Below the pieces are notes generated by a model, which was given only the letters and a program-made list of their open reading frames with translations, was not told the DNA's origin and made no database searches. This document shows positions 22,796 to 33,423 of a DNA stretch of 64,000 bases, piece by piece (position 1 is the stretch's first letter; each line of letters begins with the position of its first letter). Both the position numbers and the translations under genes were made by a program. Source of the stretch: Sipunculus nudus. Its lineage: Eukaryota; Annelida; Sipuncula; Golfingiida; Sipunculidae. The DNA lies in NCBI GenBank assembly GCA_026874595.1, contig CM049316.1:5408339-5472338 (forward strand), read 5' to 3'.

Positions 22796-23935
22796 TAATT
22801 TTAATAACAAAGTCACACTCCCAAACTTTGGTAGCTTTCAAGCTTATATTAACTATACATATAAAAATGCATAATATTGAGGAAAACATGACTAAACAAA
22901 CTAAAATTTCAGTCAATTATAATAAATTGAAACCATTAAGCAAGTTTTTAGAATAGTTCACACACATTTCATATTTTTTTTCTCCAATTGTGTAAACTGT
23001 CCATTGAAAAGTAATTTGTATTTTATGACCCTTTAGATCAACTACACTAATACATAAATTAAGGGTTTGTACTTGTATATCTAGGTGAAGGTATCGGATT
23101 ACAGTATGAGGTCTTTATATCTTGTTCTTCTTCCTGTACATGTACTAGTTGTTTATGTTATCTGTTGTATGATTGTATGTAATATGTTTTTTTTTGTCTG
23201 AATCAAAAAAGTTGTATATCACTTAGGTGAGTGGGGCAAAAAATAAGTAACTATCATATGGTCTTCTCACCATAGGTTACTGCTGCATCAAAAGTAAACT
23301 CATTAAAAGTTACTGTTATATCCTGACAAGTTAAAAGACAATTAGCCACACCAAGTGGCACAAGGCTATCATACTAATAACAAATAACTCATAATATTTA
23401 AAAATTTACTAACTAGCATGGTTTGGCTATACATATTGTGTATTTAAATTTATAAGCAAAGGTTAGTTATACAAAATAATAAACTCATAAAAGGTTACTA
23501 TTATGTGGATACTGTCAATTTTCCAAGGTATATACAAACCATCACCCCAGTAATTACTCTACAGCACACATAATCAGATAATGGCCTTATGGGTAATCTG
23601 TTTATATAATTATTCATCTAATTATGTATGGTATGGTGTGGCTGGCTGTGCACTGATGCATAGAGGGTGACTATATGCATCACATAAAGTGGTCCACACT
23701 GCCAACCAGACAAGTCCTGTTTTAGACCCTATTCACAGAAAATGGGGTAACAAAATAATACCAAGAATGTAAATTCTTCAGTAAATAATGGTTAACTGAA
23801 TTTAAAGTAAATGTTAGTTATTACATGTAATTTTAACTATCTTTTAGTTTCATCTCCTTTCATCCTCTTTCATCAAATTAATTAGACCGCAGAACCCTGT
23901 GATCTGTTGCATCGCCGTCGGTGGCTGCTTGTTAG
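22795..23935. other. AT-rich noncoding DNA
   Basis: No exon, transposon terminus or tandem array recognised. Confidence 0.45.
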
Positions 23936-24555
23936 CTATAGTCCGTTCCAGCACCCATGTCCACCTGTTTTTTTCGCGTTTATCTCTACATAAGACAAAC
24001 TTGCAAATCAAAATTTGCACCAATGGCATAAAAAGGCAAAAGCGTAATTTTTGGTACCTTGCCTACTCAAAATATTAATATTATTCACATTACGGCCTGG
24101 TTGACATATCTCATATATATCCGTGGTTCATGGCGTCCCTAATAAGTGGCCATTGTTTATCCTCCTTGTATAAAGTAATGTGACGTAACAGTGAAGCGCG
24201 TGCACGTGGAGAATACAAGTCTCGCTGTAAACAGGGGTCGGCAGCTCTTGATTATTGGTCCCATGAATATGGGCGCCTCTTTAGTACGTCCATCTATTAT
24301 GACGTCATCACTAATCCCTGATATGCCCATTTCACAGATTAGTGGCACGATGTCGCTAAAGAATAGACTTGTTACTCAAAAAATGGTTTTAAATTGTTTA
24401 CAGGAAAATGAAATAAGGTACGCTATTATTTCCATAATAGTTAATTACGCTTTTTCCTCTTTCTGCCCTAAGATTAAAAAGTTTGGACTTTCTTTTATTA
24501 TCAAAAAAATAATCACGAAAAAACAGGTGGACAGGGGTGCTGGAACAGACTATAG
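23936..24555. mobile_element. ~620-bp inverted-repeat DNA element
   Basis: The left arm 23936-23973 (starting CTATAGTCCGTTCCAGCACC) is inverted at 24517-24555 with few mismatches, giving terminal inverted repeats of about 38 bp. The 131-codon frame inside (24191-24586) overlaps the right arm and has no domain, so the element is treated as non-autonomous. No clear target duplication. Confidence 0.55.
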
Positions 24556-24639
24556 TCCATCTCTGGACCCTAGTGTCCTATGCTAGACCTGATGAACGGA
24601 CACGTCTAGCATAGAACATTAGGGTCCCAAGTTGGACTA
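24553..24639. repeat. Long interrupted hairpin
   Basis: Left arm 24565-24588 pairs with 24604-24627 (22 of 24 positions), around a 15-nt loop. An outer stem TAGTCCA (24553-24559) pairs with TGGACTA (24633-24639). It abuts the right end of the inverted-repeat element and may belong to it. Confidence 0.7.
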
Positions 24640-25931
24640 CATCAGTACATGTCAGCAGGCTTGTCAGCCGGTCAACTGACTTAAAATTTACGGTAAATTA
24701 CATTCGAACCGTGGTCCCGATCTTTGGCCCAGTAATTATTCAGTATACCTATTATTCAATGCATGTATTCGAGAACGTCAGTCTTGTTTCGAGTATTACA
24801 CTTTCGGCTTGGCGAAAAAGTGAACATTTCGGGGATATTACCTGTGTTAAACGTCATGATCTAAAAACAAGACGGCTTCGGGCCACCAAATTTTGTCTTC
24901 AGCTCTGGCGATTGTCACCGTGAATCTTGGGTTCCTCCCTTTATTTCTTCAGGCAAAGACATCGCCCGGCTTCGACAGGCAGATGTTAATGAGTAAATTT
25001 AGCGAAATAATCACTATATTACTCAACTTGCTGTGAAGTTGTGGCTCCCAAAACCGAACCAGTGGCCTGGCCGCCCCAATCACAAGGCTCAGTCATGGCC
25101 ACAGTGTCGGGTGCAGAAACCATCGTTCTTGGTCCAGTTCGACTTGTCTTTACTTTAGTTCAGTGTGCAAAATCAACTGAAAATATAGGTCAATAAACTG
25201 TCACCTGAACCCAATGACCCGTGGGTTTTAATTAGGGCATTGTTAAAAAGCCATCAGAATTATTGTTATTTGCGTTTGAGATCACACTTCTCATTAAACA
25301 TTGTTTTCGACGTCCAGTTCTAAATTTTGTAACAGACATAGCGACGACGTTTGCTTCATGATAGCAGACGATAGCCACTTATACCATTATCGAAAATAGA
25401 TATAAACTCAGTGACGGTGTTAACCAGTTATATGGATAAAAATAAATGCTAATAATGTATGTCGTAGTGGCACTAAGATCTACTAACAAAGAAAGAATAT
25501 CAGGATATTTCCTCTAGAAGACCAGGAAATAACACTTTTTTGTTGGTGTAAGCGGCCTCAGTTGAAGGCCACAGGTGCACATGTCCTGGAGCCAGTGTGT
25601 TTTGAACCGAACCACTAAATAGTCGCGTAAGTTGGCTCGATTTACTTATTCCAACTCATATACAATATTCTGTATAGTTACATTCAGGATCTCATTAAAA
25701 CTGTCGCATGGATGTCAGTAGTCATTTCTCGGGGTTTTGTCTATATACTTACTGTTTCTCCTAACCACGAGTTTGCCATTCATTCTCGGCTGAGCCTATA
25801 CGCACGATATCGTGTATATTTTGTACTGCATACACGATATCCTGCGTACAATTTCTTATGTACACGAATTATCGTGTTTACTGCTCCCGGTCCCCCTAAA
25901 CACCCAAAACACCGGTGTTTTGGATATCTGT
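24640..25931. other. Noncoding segment with CACGATATCGTG-type palindromes
   Basis: Mostly unique DNA with somewhat more CpG than its neighbours. Between 25800 and 25890 palindromic words such as CACGATATCGTG, ATACACGATATC and ACACGAATTATCGTGT cluster. No exon recognised. Confidence 0.45.
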
Positions 25932-26319
25932 GACGAAACACCACGAAACACCCACTTCACTTCAAGCCTGAACCAAAAACGTAAGACCAATCGATAGATA
26001 ATCATCTGATGAATATATCTTTGCAATATTGTTTCATAAATTCATGTCATAAAGATAAAAACGAGTGTTTCGTGCCGTGGTCGGTTCACCCGCGCCCACG
26101 GCAGCCGTTTATTCCAGCTATGACCCTGCCCCCTAGTGGCGCAAGTCGCAATCAAGCAGCGTACTTGTCAATTGTACAAAACACTATTGCTTTCTTTAAT
26201 TTTACAGAATAGTGGCACAAATTCTACATTAACATACCCAACAGATGATGATTTATTAACTGATACAAGTGTTTTGCTTCAAATTAAAATTTAAAAAGGG
26301 TGTTTCGTGGTGTTTCGTC
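25932..26319. mobile_element. Inverted-repeat element with CGAAACACCACGAAACACCC arms
   Basis: A 22-bp sequence at 25932-25953 is repeated exactly in inverted orientation at 26298-26319. Related CACGAAA/TTTCGTG words continue outside both arms (25800-25890, 26340-26400), so the full element may reach from about 25800 to 26400. Non-coding; type unknown. Confidence 0.5.
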
Positions 26320-26871
26320 CCTATTGCTCCTTATACACAGGGAGTTTCGTGCACACAGAAAGTTGCATGCACGTTTGTCTGCACACGAAAATACACGACT
26401 GTAGAAATACGGTGGTCGGTAGTGATAATCCGTATTATTTTCCAGTACACGTTTAAAATATTAGCAAAATCAACACATCTTTCCTGCTTTAAGAAAGGTA
26501 TTATCCCCTCTGGCCAACCGATAATGTCTGCAATTTTGAGTTACTAGATCTAAAATTAATTCAGATAAAGCGTCAGAACCCACATAGACGTCATCCGAGA
26601 AATGACCAATTGTATAAATGTATAATTTTGTGTAGGAATGTATATATAATATTTTAAAAAGTATAAAAAATATATATATATATTATAATTTAAAACATAA
26701 AATGTTTTCAAATATAAAATATTGATTAAAAGTATAAAATATTACGGTGAATATGGAGTTAGTATAACGGAGATAGTGAAATAAAATATTATTATTATTA
26801 TTAATGAAAATAATGATAAAATGATAATAATATTAGTATCAGTATTACCATTAATATTCTATGTATATCTG

Positions 26872-26873
<2 letters not shown>

Positions 26874-26934
<61 letters not shown>
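26874..26934. repeat. (AT)n microsatellite
   Basis: About 61 bp of pure TA dinucleotide. Confidence 0.95.
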
Positions 26935-26937
<3 letters not shown>

Positions 26938-27300
26938 AATATCTATAACATATATTAGTAAAAAGATTAAAACATACTAGCAAACAAAAAATAATATGAT
27001 TAATATAAACATGTAAAAAACATCATAATTTTAGGTATAATTCAGTAACTAAATACCTAAACATATTATACATTATGCAGAATAATAGAGTATAGATAAA
27101 CAGAATGTGATAGTAATCCAAAAAATAAAATATAAATGGGTAAAAATATTACATTGAACACAACACAATGTAACACAGAATAATATAACATTTAACATGC
27201 TAACACAATTGAATATAACTTTATATTTTTATTTAATTTTATTCCTCCTTCACTTTATAATTTACAATATATATAATCATATTAAGCAATCTTAGATTAG

Positions 27301-27303
<3 letters not shown>

Positions 27304-27374
<71 letters not shown>
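27304..27374. repeat. (AT)n microsatellite
   Basis: About 71 bp of pure TA dinucleotide. Confidence 0.95.
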
Positions 27375-27376
<2 letters not shown>

Positions 27377-28029
27377 TCTAGCAATATTACTATTTGATTT
27401 AATACTACATTGTTTAATTCTTTGTTGTAAAATATATTATTTTCAGTACCTATTTTTCCATTTGATATTTATATCATCATAATATTTACCTATTTTTAAA
27501 AATGCAAAATGTTGTTTTATGTATGTACACAAATTAAAAATATACTGCACTTCATTATTATGATAATTCATAGAATGTCATTTGGAACACTTGTTGAAAA
27601 ATAAGAAGTTTCCGAACTTCGACCTCGAAGTTTAATCTACTACTGAATTTCTATCATGCATATATTCATGTTGTATGCAAGATAACTTTGTGTCATGCGC
27701 ATCGTTTGTATAGCCGATCCCTTCATTCTCAATGGGTCTGTCTAAAACATGGATAATCCGCAGAGAGATGGAGAATCAAGCGGAGAAATTGCGGAGAATT
27801 GCAGAGAGTTTTTATATGCAATGATACTTTCAAATGCACATTAGAATCACCAGCTAAATTACTCTTAACATATTTGCGCACATTTAAATGACTGAAATAA
27901 TTAAAAAGTCTGTACAAAATTAAGCATTTTGTGCTTAACAATGTAGACTCACTGCCAAGTGAATGTGTTTTGCATAATATAACACCCTTCTGATTAAGAC
28001 AAAACCTCAAAACACTCAACAGTTCAAAC

Positions 28030-28449
28030 CATAACAAAACCATGCAGGTGTATCAAATTTACCAGGGTGTCAAGGCAATCCTCAATGAGAAGAGAGGTTA
28101 CATGTCTTTAACTGTCCTCTCGTTTAGGGCTCCAAAGTGAGTAAAGACTATGCACTGTCTCACACCTCAATCCTTCTTCCCCACCAGCACTGGTCCTGAT
28201 GCCCATTATGAGCTGGAATGACGGATAAATCCTGCAACCAAGAGTTTCTCTAAGTGGCTCCTTTCCTATTGCTAATATTCAATTGGATCTTGAGTCTTCT
28301 CATACGTTGACAGACAGGTGCATGATCTTTCATATCCAGGTTGTGGCAAACTTCCGACAAGCAGCCCAGATCTAGGTCATGCTTGGCAAAATCATTCTGG
28401 TAACTTGGTAAGAGTCCCTCAAATCGACTGGCCTGGTCCTTTGTAAGGT
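28030..28449 (-). pseudogene. Ty3/Gypsy pol fragment: start of reverse transcriptase
   Basis: On the minus strand from 28449 one frame runs through a segment with QASRFEGLL and FAKHDLDLG, then QRMRR, matching the region just before the RT fingers of Ty3/Gypsy pol. After a stop, shifted frames give WASGPVLVGKKD, ALNERTVKDM and PLLIEDCLDTL in the order seen in the RT fingers. At least three frame breaks and several stops show it is dead. The catalytic YxDD segment is absent. Together with the gag-protease piece at 31353-32513 it keeps the gag-PR-RT order on one strand, so both probably come from one insertion. Confidence 0.72.
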
Positions 28450-30302
28450 CTCCCTAACCTTCTAGCTTTACATCTAGGGAGGTCCATGTAAAATCTCCTT
28501 GGAAAACCAGAAATCAGGTCTCTGTTACCCATAACCTCTGAGCTATGGGGCTCCGAAGTACTCCCCAGGATAATGGAAAATTTGATACAAAAGCTCAAGT
28601 ATCTGAAGAACTAATGCATTGTTCACCATGATTTTTTGCATGGATTGTTGATCATGGGGTGTTTCATCAGTTTCTGCAGACGGGTGGCGCCACCTGTATT
28701 TTTTAATTTTTTACAAATTTTATTCTCTATTTTTTGAGACCTTAAAAGATGCAGTCATCTGTTAACAGGGCACAAATCATAATCGCTGGTTCTGGAATCT
28801 TCTAACTTCACATCTAGGGAGGTCCATGAAAAAACTCCTTGGAAACCAGAAATCAGGTCTCTGTTACCCATAACCTCTGATCTATGGGGCTCCCAAGTAT
28901 CCCCAAGAATAATGGAAAATTTGATACAAAAGCTCAAGTATCTGAGCAACTATTGCATTGATCACCATGATTCTTTGCATGGATATATATAATTAAATGT
29001 TTCATCAGTTTCTGCAGACTGGTGGCGCCACCTGTATTTTTTGATTTTTTACAATTTTTTTCTCTATTTTTGAGACCTTAAAAGATGCAGTAATCTGTTA
29101 ACAGGGCACAAATTGTAAAGACTGAACCTAGAATCTTTTATCTTAACATGCCAGGAGGCCCATGAAAAGTCTCCTTGGAAACCTGAAATTAGGTCTCTGT
29201 TACCCATATCCTTCAAGATATGGGGCTCCGAAGTATCCCCCAGAATAATGAAAAATTTGATACAAAAGCTCTTGTATCCGAACAACTGGTGCATTGATTG
29301 GCATTATTCTTTGCATGCTCAGCATCATGGAGTGTTTCATCAGTTCCTGCAAACTGGTGGTGCCACCCAGACTTCTTTGAGTTTTTACGCATTTTTATCT
29401 TTATTATTGAGACCTTCATAGATGTGGTCGTCTGTTAACAGGGCACAAATCATAAGTATTTGAGCTTGAATATTCTTTCTTGACATCCTGGGAGGTCCAT
29501 AAGAAACTCCATGGAAACCTGAAATTAGGTCTCTGTTTCCCATATTCTCCAAGCTATGGGTCTTAGAAGTATCTCCCAGAATAACTAAAATTTGATACAA
29601 AAGCTCCAGTATCTGAACAACTATTGCATTAATCACCCTGGTTCTTTGCATGCATATTCATCATGGAGTGTTTCATCAGTTCTTGTGGACTGGTGGCACC
29701 ACCTATATTTAAAACAAAAATTTTTTAACACATTTTTTTTCGCTAGGCCTAGTTATGAGACCTTCAAAGATGCCTTCGTCTCTTACAGGGCTCAAATTGT
29801 AACCATTGGTCCTAGAATCTTCAAACTTGACATCCAGGGACAACTGTGAAAAGTCTCCTTGGAAACCTGAATTAAGATCTCTGTTATCCATATTTTCTGA
29901 GCTATGGGGCTTATAAGCACCCCACAGAATAATTGAAAATTTGATACCAAAGTAGGGCACAAATCATAACCATGGCGCCAAGAAACTTCTAACTTGACAT
30001 CCTGAGAGTTCCTTAAAATTTCTCCCCAGAAACCTGAAATTGGGTCACAGTGACATATATTCTCAGAGTTTTGGGGTATTTTTGAGCATCCCAGAAATAA
30101 TGCAAAATACACACAAATTGCCAGATTCCTCATGAAAGGTTGGTTGGATTGTCATCAAATTTGTTTTTATGGGTTGGGTCTTGATGAACTTAAGCTAATA
30201 TTCATGAACAATGATGCCACCTATCTTAATTAGTTGTCTGTGCAAGGACATATTATCAACATGTCAGTTGGCTGAACATCATGACCCATGGGTCACTTGT
30301 TT
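28450..30302 (+). mobile_element. Family C repeat, copy C9, with five to six ~337-bp tandem units
   Basis: The 3' end is the GACCCATGGGTC palindrome and CTTGTTT at 30280-30302; the normal 5' hairpin is missing. Units start at TCTGTTAACAGGGCAC-like words at 28758, 29094, 29431 and 29779 (spacings 336, 337, 348), with partial units on both sides. Each full unit has the palindrome GGTGGCGCCACC or a one-base variant (28683, 29021, 29355, 29692). One such unit also occurs near the 5' end of C1 (about 44070-44350). It lies between the two halves of a broken Gypsy element. Open frames here, up to 113 codons, are repeat-derived. Confidence 0.65.
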
Positions 30303-31352
30303 ATCCTTTGAACTGCCGGGGTTTAGTTGTTGCATGGGCAACAGGACACAGCCGGAAAAGTATCTCATGCAAATTAGGTGGGCAATCTATGCAAAAGAGA
30401 AATTCAGGGGGGCTTTTCCCAGGAATGCCAGTGCCGTGCACCAGAATAGATCATATTTTCATAAGCATCCTTCCCATCATACATCGCGTGTTGTCAATGA
30501 TGCTAATTTCCTATTGGCTGTTCCAACTTGAAGGCTCCAGCGGCCCGATAGAGACAAAGTAATATTAGACTTCATTCCCATACTTTATTACATACTGATC
30601 ATTCAGCAAAAGTTTTGGTCCCAACAGAGTCCAAGCATCTGTAACAATAATAAAATGTGGGGTTTGACTGGTGTCCTCACGTTACACAAGGCATATGATA
30701 TACGTGTCTTAGGGGTTGCACGGATCCGTACAACCTTGGATAGTATAGACTCTCCCCGCCAGAGGCTGCAGCGCTTGATCAGTGTTTACAATATATGTCA
30801 GCGCGGCAAGACTGCAGCAATGAAATGCTGTGCTAGTCTGTTACTTACAAAAGTAATGTAAATGGTTGACACCTTTTTAAAAAAAGACTAGCTATGTGTA
30901 GGTTCTTGTACACAAGCTTTCCGGTGCTTGGCCCCCTTCCTCAGGTGTAAAATTTTTTTTTAAATTTTGGCATTTGTGAAACCAGCACAGCACCCCCTGC
31001 AGGATTGTTGTCATAGTCTGAGGACCAGTTACTAAGACCAGTTACTAAGGAGTGTTAGCATCTTCTCTGTCCCTGTGGGCATACCTATTGGCTCATTAGG
31101 GTGGACAGTTATACACCTGTTAGAGCTATAATATACCTCAATACACCAACTAATACCAGTGCGTACTTTGAGGGACTACAGTTCTTCCTTGTTAAACTTG
31201 GGCTTGACAATATAGTCACAGCCTTCTACTTTACAGCTAAGTACTTACATAGGGATGGTGCTTACTGCATTTGGTTGCAGCACCCTCTGTGAAGAAGCAA
31301 CTACTGCGCATAAAAAAATATAGATCTGCATCATGGCTAGTCTGGATTGAGG
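30303..31352. other. Unassigned sequence between Gypsy remnants
   Basis: Would be expected to hold the protease-RT linker if the Gypsy pieces were once continuous, but no pol motif could be read. Plus-strand frames at 30211-30531, 30655-30861 and 31101-31292 show no domain. An ACACAAGCTTTCCGGTGCTT motif near 30911 is distinctive but unassigned. Confidence 0.35.
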
Positions 31353-32513
31353 CTTGTACTACTTCTCCAGGTAAGCCTGTACCATTTGGTTTTCCAAGTT
31401 GACTGTACATTTTTGGGCCAATAGGAAGTCTAGGCCAAGAAGCACTCGGTCTGATATTTTGGCCAATGCTAAATCATCTCCAACTTTCCCCTTCAGAGTG
31501 GCCTGGCCTGTATGCACGGGTTTCTCTGAGAGATCGTTATTTAAAGTTATGACTGATCACAGTGATCTGGGATGCACTGTCAATCACAGCCTGTCTCAGT
31601 CCAATTTAACTTAACCAGGGCCACCAGTGTTAGAACCTGAGTCTGGCCTACCTTAACCTCTGCTCGTCTGCTAATGTGGTCTCCTTGTTCCAGCGTTCCC
31701 GAGTCAACAGAATGATCCCCACACTTGGGAGAAGCTTGATCCTGCCCTGCCCTGCTTGGCAATGTTAGTGTTAGTTGATGACCGGCCAAATTGGTAAGTG
31801 CCTCCTGTGGATGGCCTTCTTGTAACTGGGTTGTGTTTAGGCCATTTGATACAACCCTTGACCTTTTCAATCCTGTTCTGAATTCTTAGGTGTAGGATTG
31901 CCTCTGCCATTCGGACACTGTTTTTGGAAGTGTCTATGCTGGTTGCACTTGTAGCACATGCTATTTGCTGGTTTCATCCGGGGTATGCTCAGAATACTGA
32001 CCAGAGACTGGTCACCAACAAACCCTTCTTAATCAACCACTCCAGACTATACATTTGTTCATCTGCACCCAGGCCTGATCACTGGTCCCTGGCTGTATCC
32101 ACACTGGGGGTTGGTCTGCTTAGCTGGTGTCAACTTGACCTGCTTAGTGTCGGCTTGACCTTCTGTTTCTGACACCAGCTCATTGGCATAACTCACTGTT
32201 TTATCGCCCATGTGTATTTTCCCATAAATGACATGATGGTTGGTAGTAGCATCCTTCACATACTGTAAGGCTTCATGGAAGTAATTTTGGGTCCTCCCCA
32301 AAGCACCCACTGCTGCTTTTCTTGTGGCCACAGACTCTCAAAAAGTATTTGATGGCAAGTAGTTGAATTGTATCTTCTGTGGCACCCAAAAACTCATTTA
32401 TGACCTGGACATGAATCTGTTCCCTAAATTCTTCAAGGGTCTCCTGATCTTCTTGTCTTACAGACTGAAGTTCCCAATTTAATGGGGGCATCCCTCAGAC
32501 CAAAGCATTGCTT
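31353..32513 (-). pseudogene. Ty3/Gypsy gag plus aspartic protease remnant
   Basis: Read from 32513 downwards. A gag segment (32491-32273) has the ETLEEFREQI and LAIKYFLRVC words of gypsy-type gag, continuing to about 32059 after a frame break. A zinc knuckle at 31956-31915 has perfect C-x2-C-x4-H-x4-C spacing (CYKCNQHRHFQKQC), the nucleic-acid-binding motif of nucleocapsid. Then comes a retropepsin: VIDSASQITVIS around 31585-31550, where the catalytic aspartate (codon 31579-31581) sits in D-S-A instead of the usual D-[ST]-G, and after another frame break LLGLDFLLAQ at about 31438-31409, the conserved C-terminal protease motif. A stop follows near 31354. Broken by several frameshifts; not functional. 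No LTR or primer-binding site found. Confidence 0.78.
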
Positions 32514-32514
32514 G
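32466..32514. repeat. 49-bp direct repeat, left copy
   Basis: Matches 33375-33423 at 48 of 49 positions (TGAAGTTCCCAATT start, AAAGCATTGCTTG end). The left copy lies at the start of the gag remnant; the two flank the SAM-like ORF. Confidence 0.9.
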
Positions 32515-32759
32515 AGCTTCATGGAAGATTAACTCAGGTTTATCTGTTGTTAATATTAGAGGAGTTGCATGCGAGTATAGGTACAGCATCAGAAACCAGG
32601 GGGCAGCATAGTTTTAGTTATGGGAATGAACACCAGACCTTTTACCAGTAGGTGGTGCCAACGCTATGACCAGGTGGTAGGTAATTGTGTTTGCTTCAGT
32701 TTGCAGCTGGCCAGCACAGCAAGTGGATGTTTCAAAATTTCCACTATTGGGGAACATGA

Positions 32760-33377
32760 AGATGACCCTTTACAGGCGTTAACCACGTGGGTGCAGAAAA
32801 ACAAGATAGACTTTTCGGCGATACAGTTATTGCAACAAGAAGGTTTTACATCTCTTGAGGCGTTGGCCTTGTTGGAGGCTGAGGACATAGCAAAATCTAA
32901 AATTCCACGTGGTCAAAGATAATTAATTTTACATTCAGTACAAGAACTTAAGCCAGAAAGCAGGCTTAAGAGTACGAATGGCAGTCATTGTTCCGGGGGT
33001 GCCCCTGACGTCGCTGCGACTCTTACCCAAGATGGCGACCCTTCTTCGAGAGAAAGTGCTACGTCAGGTCAACCTGTGACCGGGCAAGCCTAAACGAAAT
33101 GCAAGACAGCGCGAATGATTATTTTGTGCGACAGGTGTTAAATTTACTCGGCAGGCAACAGGTGGAGCCTACTCAAGATGGCAGCAACCATAACGCAGAC
33201 CGGGTGAACATCCGGGGGCTTGCTAGCATGGCAGACCTTTTAACATAGCAGCTCTCCTGGGATTCACCTAAAGTTCATCTGGACGCGTTGAGTAGGTACA
33301 ATTTGAAATTTCATGATATTATTGATTTTGTGGACATTGGGGGTGGTAGAGAAGAAACGCTAAAAAATATTGAATGA
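32760..33377 (+). pseudogene. Transposon-type ORF fragment with a SAM-like domain
   Basis: An open frame from 32620 becomes protein-like from about 32760: DPLQALTTWVQKNKIDF, then LLQQEGFTSLEALALLEAED and PRGQR. That is the helix pattern of a SAM domain ending in a GQR-type motif. It reads through a stop at 32920-32922 into LILHSVQEL, which completes the last helix, and continues to 33093. A second frame from ATG 33099 encodes a LASMADLL word, a stop at 33246-33248, then LSRYNLKFHDIIDFVDIGGG, ending at 33377. From general knowledge, SAM-like plus YxDIVDFV modules occur in ORFs of retroelements and tyrosine-recombinase transposons of corals and molluscs; the exact family is uncertain. Two stops and one frame change mark it as decayed. 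Confidence 0.5.
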
Positions 33378-33423
33378 AGTTCCCAATTGAATGGGGGCAT
33401 CCCTCAGACCAAAGCATTGCTTG
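33375..33423. repeat. 49-bp direct repeat, right copy
   Basis: Second copy of 32466-32514, 909 bp downstream, with a single mismatch. It directly abuts the truncated 5' end of family C copy C4. Confidence 0.9.

Larger units (their letters stand above)
26320..28029. other. Very AT-rich noncoding DNA with microsatellites
   Basis: Contains two long AT microsatellites (annotated separately) and otherwise low-complexity A/T sequence. A 104-codon minus-strand frame at 27729-28043 could include the decayed end of the Gypsy pol fragment but has no domain of its own. Confidence 0.5.

Noticed and set aside
22693-22956. IY-repeat protein frames over AT microsatellites (also 26801-26983 and 45244-45600)
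   Set aside because: Pure translation of TA dinucleotides.
30655-31292. Two plus-strand frames of 63-68 codons between the Gypsy remnants
   Set aside because: No domain, no splice context and no match to any known transposon ORF could be argued from the residues.
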